DNA of 64,000 nucleotides from Fictibacillus sp. FJAT-27399 (GCF_001510655.1 NZ_LMVC01000001.1:764576-828575); one strand, 5' to 3'; counted from the stretch's first letter, positions 19,063-28,736 are shown. Numbers and translations: made by a program. Notes: generated by a model not told the origin, from the sequence alone.

Positions 19063-19716
19063 TTATAGAATTGCATTCTCAAACTCTCTTAAATCTTCTA
19101 TTTCTGCTACTTTAAACCCGCTGTGTTCAATCTTATGAATCAGCTGTTCCACTTCTTCTTTTGATACAGAGCGGTTAAGAGTAATAACGATCCGGCGCAC
19201 GAATTGCTTGCCCGCATCCTGTGTGAAGACTCCTTCAATATTATATTCATCATTTATAGAAGAAAACAGCTTTTTCAATGATCCTTTCCCTTCTGTAGTG
19301 GAGACAGTGAGCGAATATCCACCTTTTTTTATGCCATAGGAATCTTCAAGAATATCCATCACCTTTGAATGGGTGACGATTCCCTGAAAAAAGCCGTTTT
19401 GATCAATAACAGCCATGAAAGGAAGGCGCCGGATAGAAAACAAAACTTTAAAATATGGCGTATCCTCATACACATAGCTTTCCTCATCCTGAATCAGCTT
19501 GCTCACTGGATCGGATGTAGAACCGGCTTCATCAATGATATAATCGGACGTTGTTTCTTTATAGATCAGCCCCCGAAACTTTTCCTCTTTTTCATCAAGA
19601 ACGGGAATACAGCGGTATCCTGACTGAATGAGCTGTCTTCTGCTCTCGCTGATCGATGTATTCTCTGTGACGTATGTTACTTTCGTTTTTGGTATGTAAT
19701 TTGATTTAATCTTCAT
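19063..19716 (-). CDS. CBS-pair protein with C-terminal ACT-like region (CbpA-like)
   Basis: A 217-aa cytosolic protein with two CBS motifs (residues ~8-65 and ~75-130, e.g. GYRCIPVLDEKEEKFRGLI and LPFMAVIDQNGFFQGIV) followed by a ~75-residue alpha/beta segment resembling an ACT domain. CBS pairs bind adenosyl nucleotides. This CBS+ACT layout resembles the Listeria cyclic-di-AMP-binding protein CbpA and, more distantly, AcuB. The ligand is not provable from sequence. Ribosome site AGGGGG precedes the ATG. Monocistronic. Confidence 0.8.
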   Translation of the reverse strand: MKIKSNYIPKTKVTYVTENTSISESRRQLIQSGYRCIPVLDEKEEKFRGLIYKETTSDYIIDEAGSTSDPVSKLIQDEESYVYEDTPYFKVLFSIRRLPFMAVIDQNGFFQGIVTHSKVMDILEDSYGIKKGGYSLTVSTTEGKGSLKKLFSSINDEYNIEGVFTQDAGKQFVRRIVITLNRSVSKEEVEQLIHKIEHSGFKVAEIEDLREFENAIL

Positions 19717-19970
19717 TTTTGACCCCCTATGGATAGAATGCGTTTATCCTTACTAGTTTCGTCATTATTTGCACCATTCCCTTTTTCTATCGTTTGATAT
19801 CCCGAAAATATTTTCAAAAAATTTCCTTTTTTACAAATTCATCCAAATGACCCAGGATAATATTACCTTTATTCTCCTTTGGTGTGTCGAATGATTCGTC
19901 CTTTTGTTGCAAGGAGTCACACTTTGGCATCCAGAAATAGGTAAGGCAGTTAACCAAAGGAGGATGTATC

Positions 19971-21479
19971 ATGAAAAAACCAGCAAAAAAAGCCGTAACG
20001 ATGACAACAGCTGCCTTGCTTGCAGCAAGTTTATTTACAGGGTCCGCTGCTGCAGCTGCTCAAGGGAAAGGAATCGTTTCTCCGCCGCATGTGATGAAAG
20101 GCGGCTATCATCCCATCCAAAAATACAGTCAGATGCCAAAAGCTCCTTTTCAGGACCTTGCGAAACAAGGAAGCAGATTAAATGTGATGGGTCCTTCAAA
20201 ACCTAGCTACAAGATGAATGTGTTCTATGACACTTCGAAGCACCAAATTTCAGGAAAGCTCTCTGTAAAGTTTAAAAACAACTTGAAGAAAAACTTAAAT
20301 GAACTTTATTTCAATCTTTGGGGCAACGCGGACATGTTTGCGGAAAATGGAGGAAGCATGGACGTCAGCAATGTGAAAGTGGATGGAAAACGTGCGGTAT
20401 ACAACGTTGATGGAACTGCGCTGCATATCCCTTCTGTAAAAATAAAAAAAGATAAATCAGCTTCTGTCAGCATGAACTTTACTGTAAAGGTTCCAGAACA
20501 GCAGGACCGCTTCGGCTGGTTCAAAAATACTGTATCACTAGGAAACTGGTTTCCGATTCTTGCAGTCTATGACAAAGAAGGCTGGAATGTGGATCCCTAT
20601 TTCCATGCCGGTGAATCCTTTTATTCTTTAACAGGGGATTATGATGTAACCGTGACAACTGACAAAAAACAAGTCATTGCAGCCTCTGGAACGGAAGTTG
20701 GAAAACCGCAAAGCATCGGTAACCTTGCTGTACACCGCTACAAAGCCCATGATGTCAGAGATTTTGCCATGGAGATGGATCCTACCTACAAGATCAAAAA
20801 AGGGATGGTCAACAACGTAAAAATCAATGTCTACTATACAGCTGAACAAGCAGCCTATGCCGATTCAATGCTGCAATCCGGACTGAAGAGCATCGATCTG
20901 TTCAGTGATCATTTTGGGACTTATCCATGGCCTGAGCTTGATATTGTCGGAATGGAAGGCTGGTTCGGCGGTATGGAATACCCTCAGCTCGTTATGATCA
21001 GTATCGCAGGGCAACGTTCTCAAGAATGGGTAAAATCCGTGACTGCACATGAGATCGGCCATCAATGGTTTTACGGAATTATTGGGGATAACGAATATGA
21101 TGAGCCTTGGCTGGATGAATCCTTTGCAACATTTTCGGCAGCTTTATATGACAATGAGTTAAATCAGCTGACCACACCAGCCGTACCAAATAAGAATTAC
21201 CATCTTTCTTCTCCAGTCTCAACATTTACAGCGGACGGAGATTCAGGGATTAACGCTTACTATCAAATGATCTATGGCTACGGTTCCCGCACACTCAATG
21301 ATCTCCGTCTAAAAGTAGGGGACAAAGCATTCTACTCTGCAATGAAAGCCTACTTTAAAGAGAAGAAGTTTGACGTGACGACGACAAAAGATTTCGTCAC
21401 CATCATGGAAAGAGAAACCGGGAAAGATCTTGGAGAGTTCTTTAAAGATCACCGTGTTTATATTTCAGATCAAGAATAG
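19971..21479 (+). CDS. Secreted M1-family zinc metallopeptidase
   Basis: A 502-aa exported aminopeptidase-like enzyme. The signal peptide (~1-30) ends with SAAAAAQG. A beta-sandwich N-domain precedes the gluzincin catalytic domain. The exopeptidase motif is GGMEYPQLVMIS, and the zinc site is TAHEIGHQWFYG (HExxH) with the third ligand Glu in EPWLDESFATF, 18 residues on. The catalytic Tyr is probably in the IYGYGSRTLNDL segment. The protein is shorter than cytosolic M1 aminopeptidases because it lacks the long C-terminal helical domain. Ribosome site AAAGGAGG. No terminator before the downstream repeat element, whose hairpin ends may serve. Confidence 0.9.
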   Translation: MKKPAKKAVTMTTAALLAASLFTGSAAAAAQGKGIVSPPHVMKGGYHPIQKYSQMPKAPFQDLAKQGSRLNVMGPSKPSYKMNVFYDTSKHQISGKLSVKFKNNLKKNLNELYFNLWGNADMFAENGGSMDVSNVKVDGKRAVYNVDGTALHIPSVKIKKDKSASVSMNFTVKVPEQQDRFGWFKNTVSLGNWFPILAVYDKEGWNVDPYFHAGESFYSLTGDYDVTVTTDKKQVIAASGTEVGKPQSIGNLAVHRYKAHDVRDFAMEMDPTYKIKKGMVNNVKINVYYTAEQAAYADSMLQSGLKSIDLFSDHFGTYPWPELDIVGMEGWFGGMEYPQLVMISIAGQRSQEWVKSVTAHEIGHQWFYGIIGDNEYDEPWLDESFATFSAALYDNELNQLTTPAVPNKNYHLSSPVSTFTADGDSGINAYYQMIYGYGSRTLNDLRLKVGDKAFYSAMKAYFKEKKFDVTTTKDFVTIMERETGKDLGEFFKDHRVYISDQE

Positions 21480-21497
21480 AGTAACCTCATTGCAACT

Positions 21498-21749
21498 AGG
21501 GGCTGTCCAAGAAGTCTGTAAGCTGTTGATTTCCGTTCCAGGCTGCTCGCTTTCCGCGGGGCGTGCGGTGAGCCTTACCGGCGTGAACGCCTACTTTTTG
21601 GTGCAAGCACCGGCGGGAGTCTCACCTGTCACGCTAGTCCCGCAGGAGTCTCGCATCTTCCACTTCAATTAACTTTTCATTGAAGATTTTTCAAGCCAAA
21701 AAGGGGCTGCCTGAAGGTCAATTTTCGACTTTCTGGACGGCCCCCTTTT
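21498..21749 (+). repeat. Repeat family A, copy 1 (MITE-like, ~250 bp)
   Basis: The element begins GGGGCTGTCCAAGAAGTC and ends with the complement of GGGGCCGTCCAGAAAGTC, so its ends are imperfect inverted repeats. A GC-rich core contains TTTCCGTTCCAGGCTGCTCG and a palindromic GCAAGCACCGGCGGG segment. A second, inverted copy lies at 37627-37908 and a third, partial copy at 62698-62842. Short reading frames inside it are by-products. It occupies most of the 21480-21836 gap. Confidence 0.85.
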
Positions 21750-21836
21750 TTATAATTCCTATCTACTGAAAGCTCAAAAACAATGAAATTGGCCGTGTTA
21801 TAATTGGAGGGAGATGTTAAACAGGGAGTTGATATT

Positions 21837-23192
21837 GTGGAAACCAGGAAACCGCTTAAAGAAGAAACGATGCAGCATTACTTAAATAAATACCCTTTAT
21901 TGAGTAAAGCCTCTGACGGGGAAGAAGTGTTTTGGAGTAATCCAGGATATACCCCAGAGCATAGACCGGAAACTAAAGCGCTCACTTTAACAGATATTAA
22001 GGAAGCTGAAGAGAGGCTTCATCGGTTCGCTCCTTATCTATCAGTGGTTTTTCCTGAAACGAGGTCAACAAATGGGATTATTGAATCCCCATTGCTGGAA
22101 ATACCTGATTTCCAAATGGCAATAACAGATATAGAAGATTTGAGTCATCCGGGCAAATGGCTTTTAAAATGCGACAGCCATCTTCCTATATCAGGTTCGA
22201 TCAAAGCGAGAGGCGGCATCTACGAAGTATTGAAGCATGCTGAAGAATTGGCTCTTCAAAATCAGTTGATAACGAGGGACGAGAACTATGCAAAGTTTGT
22301 GGAAGAACCGTTTACACAGTTCTTTTCCCAATATTCCATTGCTGTAGGCTCTACCGGAAATTTAGGGATGAGCATAGGAATAATGAGTGCGAAATTAGGT
22401 TTCAACGTAACCGTCCACATGTCGAGTGATGCACAAGAATGGAAGAAAAACCTTTTAAGAAGCAAGAGAGTCGAAGTCATCGAATATCATGCGGATTACA
22501 GCTTAGCCGTTGAGGAGGGAAGGAAACAGGCCGAACTCGACGAGAGGTGTTATTTTATTGATGACGAGAATTCCACTACTCTTTTCTTAGGTTACTCTGT
22601 AGCTGCCTTGAGATTAAAAAAACAGCTCGAAGAACAAGGAATTCCTGTTGATCAAGATCATCCTTTATTTGTCTACCTCCCTTGCGGAGTAGGTGGGGGT
22701 CCAGGGGGAGTGGGGTACGGATTAAAAGTTTTGTTTAAGGAGAATGTCCACTGCTTTTTTGCTGAACCGGTACAATCTCCCTGCATGCTTATAGGAATGA
22801 TGACAGGCCTTCATGAAGAGGTATCCGTATTTGACTTTGGATTAACCAATGATACAGCAGCTGATGGTTTGGCAGTCGGCCGTCCTTCCGGCTTTGTCGG
22901 GAAATTCATGGAACCGTATTTAAGCGGTATTTATACGATAACGGACGGAGAACTGTTCAGGCTTCTTCGACATATTTCCGACTCTGAGAAGCAATCTCTC
23001 GAGCCCTCCGCCTTAGCCGGTGCAGCTGGACCTTCCAGACTTTTAAAGACCACACAAGGCGCCGGTTATCTCAAGAAACATCACCTGGTGGAGAAAATGG
23101 AAAAAGCAACTCACATCATATGGGCAACTGGCGGCAGTATGGTGCCTGATGAAGTAATGGCAAACTACTATCAAATGGGCAGCAGAAGTTAG
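21837..23192 (+). CDS. dsdA: D-serine dehydratase (D-serine ammonia-lyase)
   Basis: A ~451-aa fold-type II PLP enzyme converting D-serine to pyruvate and ammonia. The PLP-binding Lys is in [28 protein letters not shown]-type asparagine loop appears as [13 protein letters not shown], and the phosphate-binding glycine loop is [14 protein letters not shown]. The C-terminal ATGGSMVP is also typical of DsdA. GTG 21837 is favoured because AGGGAG (21823-21828) lies 8 nt upstream. A TTG at 21804 would add 11 unsupported residues. There is no adjacent D-serine transporter or DsdC regulator, so it probably acts in D-serine detoxification or wall-derived amino-acid use. Confidence 0.93.
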   Translation: METRKPLKEETMQHYLNKYPLLSKASDGEEVFWSNPGYTPEHRPETKALTLTDIKEAEERLHRFAPYLSVVFPETRSTNGIIESPLLEIPDFQMAITDIEDLSHPGKWLLKCDSHLPISGSIKARGGIYEVLKHAEELALQNQLITRDENYAKFVEEPFTQFFSQYSIAVGSTGNLGMSIGIMSAKLGFNVTVHMSSDAQEWKKNLLRSKRVEVIEYHADYSLAVEEGRKQAELDERCYFIDDENSTTLFLGYSVAALRLKKQLEEQGIPVDQDHPLFVYLPCGVGGGPGGVGYGLKVLFKENVHCFFAEPVQSPCMLIGMMTGLHEEVSVFDFGLTNDTAADGLAVGRPSGFVGKFMEPYLSGIYTITDGELFRLLRHISDSEKQSLEPSALAGAAGPSRLLKTTQGAGYLKKHHLVEKMEKATHIIWATGGSMVPDEVMANYYQMGSRS

Positions 23193-23219
23193 AGTTCATA
23201 AAAGACAGGGAAGGAAGAA

Positions 23220-23435
23220 ATGGTTATCCTCTTTTTGAAAGAGTTTTATCTGTGCTTGCCTATCCATACAACCGTTTATGATGTCATCGTCACTCATAAG
23301 GTTTTCATGACCATAGTTCATAAAATCTTTTTAAATCATCTATTTTTGCTTTCAAGCTCTTATGTCGGATTGCATGTTCTCTATCTATTGATTTCAGGTA
23401 TATTTTCAAAAAGAACAAACCAGCCAGCCCGCTAA
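23220..23435 (+). CDS. Possible small hydrophobic protein
   Basis: A 71-aa frame, MVILFLKEFYLCLPIHTTVY at the start, with one or two hydrophobic segments and GGAAGGAAG just before the ATG. It lies in the 339-bp gap after dsdA. Its last codons run through the stem of a terminator, which is unusual for a real gene. No family is recognised and it could be a chance frame. Confidence 0.3.
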   Translation: MVILFLKEFYLCLPIHTTVYDVIVTHKVFMTIVHKIFLNHLFLLSSSYVGLHVLYLLISGIFSKRTNQPAR

Positions 23436-23450
23436 GAGGCTGGCTTTTCC
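23422..23450 (+). terminator. Terminator downstream of dsdA
   Basis: AGCCAGCC (23422-23429) pairs with GGCTGGCT (23438-23445), followed by a T-rich tail. Confidence 0.85.
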
Positions 23451-23482
23451 TTTATCTTCCGGAAATCGGTCTATTCAATTTT

Positions 23483-23519
23483 TTTACAATCCATTATTAT
23501 AAGTATAAAAACGCTTACA
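23483..23519 (+). promoter_or_regulatory. Candidate promoter with cre-like box for the sugar-sensing operon
   Basis: TTTACA (23483-23488), a 15-bp spacer and TATAAA (23504-23509) are followed by TAAAAACGCTTACA (23506-23519), whose complement TGTAAGCGTTTTTA matches the cre consensus except for one position. CcpA control of the sensory operon is likely but unproven. Confidence 0.5.
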
Positions 23520-23531
23520 GAAGGGGTTTCT

Positions 23532-24512
23532 ATGGGATTGAAAAAAATAGGTCTTTCCATATTTATAGCCATCTTTTTTTTAAACGCGGGTTATATGCTG
23601 TTTTTCGGAAGGGAAACGTTTCAGGTAAAGCCCTCCGCTGCACAAACACCGAAATATCTTTATCATTTTGTCCTGATATCAGAGGAAATAGATAATGAAT
23701 ATTGGCGGCTTGTAGAAAAAGGAGCAAAAACAGAAGCAGATAAACATCATATTCACTTGGAGTATCTCGGGCCCAAGCAGGCAAACAATGAAGAACAGCT
23801 TACCTTAATCGATAAAGCCATCGCAGGCAAGGTCGATGGGATAATGACCCAGGGATTATCCAATGAAAAGTTTAACTACCTCGTTAATAAATCTGTACAA
23901 AAAGGAATCCCACTCCTAACCGTTGACACCGATGCTCCGGACAGTGAACGCCAGGTCTATGTAGGTTCTGACAATTACAGGGCCGGCAAGCTTGCAGGAG
24001 AAGAACTGGTGAAGAATACACAAGGTAAACAAAAAGTAGGAATTGTTACCGGCCGGCTTGATGCGTCCAATCAGAAGCTGCGGGTAAAAGGATTTGAAGA
24101 CGTTCTTGCTAAACATAAAAGAATCCAGGTCGCCGGCATTGAAGAATCGAACATCACAAAAAGTGGTGCGCTGCAAGCTACCTATGAATTACTCAAGAAC
24201 GATCCGGATATTACGGCCTTTTTTGGGACGAGTGCTTTGGATGGCATTGGCATCAGCCAGGTCACTTCACAATATCAAAGCAAGAACAAACCTTTTATTA
24301 TTTCTTTTGATACCTTGCCCGAAACCATGACCCTTATCAGGACTGAACAAATTAATGCAACAGTCGGACAGTATCCCTATCAGATGGGCGAAAAGGCCGT
24401 CCGAACTCTTCTGTCGGTGAAAAAAGGAAAGCTGCCTCAACCGCTTCAATATACAAAAACGGATATCATCAAAAAAACGAAACCAGCTAAGCTGTGGAGG
24501 GCCTCAAGATGA
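23532..24512 (+). CDS. Membrane-anchored sugar-binding sensory protein (RbsB/XylFII-like)
   Basis: A 326-aa periplasmic-binding-protein-like-I family member. An N-terminal hydrophobic anchor (~6-25) has no lipobox Cys. Two Rossmann lobes follow, with IDNEYWRLVEKGAKTEADK, DGIMTQGLSN, PLLTVDTDAPDSERQVYVGS, KVGIVTGRLDASNQKLRVKG and FFGTSALDGIG, as in ribose/xylose-binding proteins. It is translationally coupled (ATGA overlap) to a YesM-type kinase, not to a permease. In clostridia, an analogous anchored protein, XylFII, hands the sugar signal to a LytS/YesM-type kinase. The same co-sensor role is inferred here. The sugar is unknown. Confidence 0.85.
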   Translation: MGLKKIGLSIFIAIFFLNAGYMLFFGRETFQVKPSAAQTPKYLYHFVLISEEIDNEYWRLVEKGAKTEADKHHIHLEYLGPKQANNEEQLTLIDKAIAGKVDGIMTQGLSNEKFNYLVNKSVQKGIPLLTVDTDAPDSERQVYVGSDNYRAGKLAGEELVKNTQGKQKVGIVTGRLDASNQKLRVKGFEDVLAKHKRIQVAGIEESNITKSGALQATYELLKNDPDITAFFGTSALDGIGISQVTSQYQSKNKPFIISFDTLPETMTLIRTEQINATVGQYPYQMGEKAVRTLLSVKKGKLPQPLQYTKTDIIKKTKPAKLWRASR

Positions 24513-25942
24513 AAACGATCCGCAGCAAGCTGTTGCTCTATTTTTTTGTCTTTGTCATTCTATTTAACGTAGTTTCCATCTCCATTTTTTTCAGCAGCCG
24601 ATCCTTTTTGTTAGAGTATGATTCTCGATTTAAGCAATTTTTGCTCCTGAACGAAATCTCACAGACGTCTGACCAGCTGTACGATAAAGCAAATCAGTAT
24701 GTGGTTGAACGAAACAAAAAAGTAATTACTGAGTTTCATAAATTACGATATAAACTAAACGAAAAGACAGGATTACTTCAAAAGGATCAGAAAGGGTTTG
24801 ACAATATTCAGCTGCAAACCTATGTCCATATGGTCCAAACCTTAATACAAGAATGCGAGTTATCGATCGGATTTGCCATTCAGGATGATATCGATCAGTA
24901 CTCACTGCATTTAAAGGAAGCGAGGAACACGTCTTCTTATCTTCAAGACACCACATTGTCACTGATCGATCTTGAACTGACGGATTACCAATCTTTTTAT
25001 GCAGACCTCGAAAAGAGAAATGAATCATTCAAGTGGTTTACTTTGTTTTTATTTAATACGACTGTTCTTCTCGCCATCTTTTTTGCCCTGTGGTTCTCCA
25101 GAGGAATCAATAAACCTGTACAAATTTTATCGAAAGCCGCATCAGAAGTCTCCGCCGGAAAGCTTGATGGGAAGCCCGTACTGATCCAGTCCAACGATGA
25201 GCTGAAGCTGCTGGGTGAAACCTTCAATCTGATGCGCAAAAACATACGTCAGTACATCTCTGAGATTGAAGAAAAGTCCGAGCTCGATTCCCTGCTTAAA
25301 GAACTGGAGCTGAAGCATCTTCAAAATCAAGTCAATCCTCATTTTTTATTCAATACATTGAATACCATCTCAAGGATGGCCTTTTTTGAGCAGGCAGAGG
25401 AGACGTCAAAACTCATTCATTCTGTTTCCACGCTCCTTCGATACAGCCTGAATGATATTAATCAATCTGTCCTCTTGCGTGAAGAGGCAAAGGTAGTCAT
25501 TGAGTATTTTCATATTCAGCAGACGCGGTTTTCCGACCGGATCGCGTTTCACACTAAAATTGATGAAGATTGTACGAACATCTTGGTTCCAAGACTGATT
25601 CTTCAACCTATTGTTGAGAATGCTTTTATCCATGGTGTCGAAAGTATGGAGGATGGGGGTGAGATTTTCTTGGCCATCTATACAGAAGGAGAAACAATCA
25701 TAGCAGAAGTAAAGGATAATGGAGCAGGAATGCCTGCCGATGCATTATGGAAACAGACAGGTTCGGCTCATGTGGGCCATTCAACTGGCATTGGTCTGGA
25801 AAATGTCATGAGACGGATGGCGCTTTTCTATCAATCTGATAACCTTGTAAAGATCCATTCAACCCCTGGAAAAGGTACATCGGTTAAACTTATATTTCCC
25901 CAGAAGGAGGCGGCTTCAGTTGAAAGTAATCATAGCGGATGA
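24509..25942 (+). CDS. YesM-type sensor histidine kinase
   Basis: A 477-aa membrane kinase of the LytS/YesM class. TM1 (~8-30), an extracellular helical region, TM2 (~176-198), HAMP (~200-252), a coiled linker, then the His_kinase domain with NQVNPHFLFNTLNTIS (phospho-His ~277) and an HATPase domain with QPIVENAFIHG, DNGAGMP and GIGLENVMRRM. ATG 24509 is chosen, as it overlaps the preceding stop and has GGAGGG upstream. The last 23 nt overlap the response-regulator gene. With its neighbours it forms a three-component sugar-sensing system. Confidence 0.93.
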   Translation: MKTIRSKLLLYFFVFVILFNVVSISIFFSSRSFLLEYDSRFKQFLLLNEISQTSDQLYDKANQYVVERNKKVITEFHKLRYKLNEKTGLLQKDQKGFDNIQLQTYVHMVQTLIQECELSIGFAIQDDIDQYSLHLKEARNTSSYLQDTTLSLIDLELTDYQSFYADLEKRNESFKWFTLFLFNTTVLLAIFFALWFSRGINKPVQILSKAASEVSAGKLDGKPVLIQSNDELKLLGETFNLMRKNIRQYISEIEEKSELDSLLKELELKHLQNQVNPHFLFNTLNTISRMAFFEQAEETSKLIHSVSTLLRYSLNDINQSVLLREEAKVVIEYFHIQQTRFSDRIAFHTKIDEDCTNILVPRLILQPIVENAFIHGVESMEDGGEIFLAIYTEGETIIAEVKDNGAGMPADALWKQTGSAHVGHSTGIGLENVMRRMALFYQSDNLVKIHSTPGKGTSVKLIFPQKEAASVESNHSG

Positions 25943-27338
25943 TGAAAGCCTGGAACGGAAAGCATTACGAAGAATAATTGAAGATCACTTTCCTGATATG
26001 ACCATTGCAGGAGAAGCTTCCAATGGAAGATTAGCCGTTGAAATGGCCAGAAAACACAAACCTGATTTTATGCTGATGGATATTAAGATGCCCGGTTTAA
26101 ACGGAATTGAAGCTATCCAAATCATAAAGAAACAAAACCCTTCCATGCAATTTATCATGGTTACTGCCTATGAATCTTTTCAATATGCAAAAGAAGCGAT
26201 GAAGGAGGGGGTAAGAGAGTATTTGTTAAAGCCCAGTACAGCAGAAGAAACGGTCCATGCGATTCAAAGAGTGTGCCAATCCATTTCTGAAGAGCAAGAT
26301 AAGCAAAGCCGCTATTCCGCTACAGCAGAGATTGTTTTAGAAAATATTCTGTTGAAGATTCTGCAATATGAGCATAACGATAAGGTTCTAGAGCAATTAG
26401 CTGTTTTATTTCCAAATATGCGGAATTCCTTTATTTCTGTCATTGAATGTGAAAAAAACATTCAATTAGAGCAAGTGATTTCTGTGCTTAATAAAAGATC
26501 ACCATTTCCGTTTATTTCTCTTCCTTATGGAAATCAGCTCGTTCTGCTTTTTATGAGCCACAAGAGCAATCCAATAAATGATTCTTTGCAGCTGGCAAAG
26601 AGGCTTCAAGCTGAAGTCTTTGAAAAATTATGGATTGGAGTGGGAAAACCATATACGGATTTAAAAGAGATCAGGCACTCCTATGAGGAAGCCGCTAAGA
26701 CTGTTCATTTTCTGAAAAAGCAAAACAGCGGGCATTTTGCTCATTTTTCCCAAGTTGACCCTGCAAAAGAAACTGGACTCGATGAGATCGTTGAGGCTAT
26801 TTTCAGCAACGATTCTAATGGAGCGAAAAGTATGCTGGGAAAAGAACTGTCATCCATTCAATTAATGGATTTATACATTTTACTCAGGGAAAGACTGGTT
26901 CAGGAAGAAATAGACGTCAGTGATTTGTCCTACCCTGAAAATAGAAATGCTTGGGAGGAATTAATCAGAAATGCTTGCAGGATGATCAATGAAAACAAGG
27001 AAACGAATGATCCGATAAAACTGGCAAAGAAATATATCGATGAACACTTTCATGAAGCTGTATCTTTGGAGCAGGTAGCAGAAATGGCGGGCTTGAGCCC
27101 GACTTATTTTACTAAGCTATTTAAAGAAGAGACAGATGTTACGTTTATTGAATTTCTAACAGAAATCCGCCTCCGGAAAGCGATGAAACTGCTAAACCAA
27201 AATCAGTACAGCCTGAAACAAATTTGCTTTATGGTCGGTTATAAAGATCCGAATTATTTCAGCCGTGTGTTTAAAAAGCATTTTCTGCTTTCGCCTAAAC
27301 AATATGTCAGACAAAAAGCAGAGGACGCCAAATCATAA
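25920..27338 (+). CDS. YesN-type AraC-family response regulator
   Basis: A 472-aa regulator: receiver domain (1-~120) with ADDESLERKALRR, phospho-Asp in LMDIKMPGLNG (~54) and the Lys in LLKPSTAEE. A variable ~230-residue middle region follows, then a C-terminal AraC/XylS DNA-binding domain with two helix-turn-helix units (LEQVAEMAGLSPTYFTKLFK and LKQICFMVGYKDPNYFSRVF). TTG 25920 is preceded by AAGGAGG and overlaps the kinase gene. Its likely target is the ABC-importer promoter directly downstream, where two 20-bp direct repeats occur. Confidence 0.93.
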   Translation: MKVIIADDESLERKALRRIIEDHFPDMTIAGEASNGRLAVEMARKHKPDFMLMDIKMPGLNGIEAIQIIKKQNPSMQFIMVTAYESFQYAKEAMKEGVREYLLKPSTAEETVHAIQRVCQSISEEQDKQSRYSATAEIVLENILLKILQYEHNDKVLEQLAVLFPNMRNSFISVIECEKNIQLEQVISVLNKRSPFPFISLPYGNQLVLLFMSHKSNPINDSLQLAKRLQAEVFEKLWIGVGKPYTDLKEIRHSYEEAAKTVHFLKKQNSGHFAHFSQVDPAKETGLDEIVEAIFSNDSNGAKSMLGKELSSIQLMDLYILLRERLVQEEIDVSDLSYPENRNAWEELIRNACRMINENKETNDPIKLAKKYIDEHFHEAVSLEQVAEMAGLSPTYFTKLFKEETDVTFIEFLTEIRLRKAMKLLNQNQYSLKQICFMVGYKDPNYFSRVFKKHFLLSPKQYVRQKAEDAKS

Positions 27339-27374
27339 AAAAGTGAAGATAATGATAAAAAAGTACAGAAAATT
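27335..27374 (+). promoter_or_regulatory. Tandem direct repeats, predicted YesN-type operator
   Basis: ATAAAAAAGTGAAGATAATG (27335-27354) and ATAAAAAAGTACAGAAAATT (27355-27374) match at 16 of the first 19 positions with a 20-bp period, about two helical turns. That is the usual geometry for AraC-family activators. The first copy overlaps the regulator's stop codon and the second ends just before the expected -35 position of the importer promoter. Confidence 0.6.
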
Positions 27375-27401
27375 GGCAAACAAGAACCTGCCAATCCTTT
27401 T

Positions 27402-27426
27402 TATACTAGTGATGTAAGCGGTAACA
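27402..27426 (+). promoter_or_regulatory. Importer -10 box and perfect cre
   Basis: TATACT (27402-27407) is a good -10 box with no consensus -35 at the proper distance, consistent with activator dependence. TGTAAGCGGTAACA (27413-27426) fits the CcpA cre consensus at every defined position and overlaps the expected transcription start. Confidence 0.75.
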
Positions 27427-27450
27427 ACGTAAATGAAGGGGGAGGTTCAC

Positions 27451-28728
27451 TTGAAAAAGAAAGTATGGATTTATGCTGTACTGGCTTTTAGTTTGATTCT
27501 GTCAGCATGCAGCCAATCCAGCTCGGGACAGAGTGATCAGAAAAAAAGCTCTGGCAAGCTGGAGATTTTCAGCTGGTGGACAGGTGCCGGTGAAGAGGAC
27601 GGATTAAAAGCTCTTATCAAGCTATTTAAAGAAAAAAATCCTGATATCCCAATCGAGAATGCGGCTGTAGCCGGAGGAGCAGGCACGAATGCCAAGGCAG
27701 TACTGGCAAGCCGTATGCAGGGGAATGATCCTCCTGCTACTTTCCAGGTACATGGCGGTTCTGAACTGAACGACGGCTGGGTGGCTGCAGGCAAGATGGA
27801 GCCTTTGAATGATCTGTATGACAAAGAAGGATGGAATGACAAGTTTCCTAAGCAGCTGATTGACATGGTCAGCAAAGACGGGAAAATTTACTCTGTTCCA
27901 GTAGATATCCACCGCGGAAACGTTCTCTGGTACAACAAGAAAATTTTCACGGATAACAATCTTGAAGCTCCAAAAACGTTTGATGGATTTTTCAAGGTTG
28001 CTGACCAATTAAAGAAAAAAGGAATCACACCTCTTGCCCTTGGGGATAAAGAGCCGTGGACAGCCACCATGATTTTTGAAAACGTCCTTCTCGGAACGCT
28101 GGGAAATGAAGACTATCAGAAATTGTGGAAAGGCGAAATGAAGTTTGATGACCCAAAAGTGAAGAAGGCTGCTGAAACGTATAAAAAAATGCTTTCTTAT
28201 ATTAATTCTGACCATAGTTCAAGAAACTGGCAGGATGCTTCTCAAATGGTCGCCAAGGGCGATGCAGCGATGAACATCATGGGAGACTGGGCCAAAGGCT
28301 ATTTCGTGAATGATCTTAAGCTTAAAGTGAACGAAGACTTCGGATGGGTGCCGACACCAGGCACAGAAAATCAGTTTATGATCATCACAGATACGTTCGG
28401 ACTTCCTAAAGGTGTGAAGAATGCAAAGGATGTCAAGCAGTTCTTATCTGTTTTAGGCTCAGTTGATGGCCAGGATGCTTTTAATCCATTAAAAGGGTCT
28501 ATACCAGCTAGAACTGACGCGGATGTTTCCAAGTATGATGAATACGGAAAACAGACGATTAAGGAATTTAAAGAGGCACAGCTGGCTGCTAGCCTTGCAC
28601 ATGGTTCAGCCGCTCCTGAAGGATTTGTAACAAAAGCTAATCAGGCGGTCAATATTTTTGTAACCCAAAAGAATGTGAACCAGCTGATCGATTCATTAAC
28701 ACAAGCGAGCAGTGAACTGAAAAAGTAA
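27451..28728 (+). CDS. ABC sugar transporter, substrate-binding lipoprotein (glucose/mannose-type)
   Basis: A 425-aa family-1 extracellular sugar-binding protein with a lipoprotein signal (lipobox LSAC, Cys near 20). The first mature strand LEIFSWWTGAGEEDGLKAL and the later DIHRGNVLWYNK, GDAAMNIMGDWAKGYF and DTFGLPKG segments resemble glucose/mannose-binding GtsA-like proteins of Pseudomonas and Thermus. The exact sugar is not proven. TTG 27451 follows GGGGGAGG. ATG 27433 is upstream of that site. It is first in an operon with two permease genes and follows the YesMN system that presumably induces it. Confidence 0.9.
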   Translation: MKKKVWIYAVLAFSLILSACSQSSSGQSDQKKSSGKLEIFSWWTGAGEEDGLKALIKLFKEKNPDIPIENAAVAGGAGTNAKAVLASRMQGNDPPATFQVHGGSELNDGWVAAGKMEPLNDLYDKEGWNDKFPKQLIDMVSKDGKIYSVPVDIHRGNVLWYNKKIFTDNNLEAPKTFDGFFKVADQLKKKGITPLALGDKEPWTATMIFENVLLGTLGNEDYQKLWKGEMKFDDPKVKKAAETYKKMLSYINSDHSSRNWQDASQMVAKGDAAMNIMGDWAKGYFVNDLKLKVNEDFGWVPTPGTENQFMIITDTFGLPKGVKNAKDVKQFLSVLGSVDGQDAFNPLKGSIPARTDADVSKYDEYGKQTIKEFKEAQLAASLAHGSAAPEGFVTKANQAVNIFVTQKNVNQLIDSLTQASSELKK

Positions 28729-28736
28729 GGATTGAG

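Noticed and set aside
21430-21672. Reading frame containing ISVPGCSLSAGRAVS across repeat A copy 1, with similar frames in copies 2 and 3
   Set aside because: The shared peptides come from the repeated DNA itself. The frames lack ribosome sites and differ in their ends, so they are not genes.
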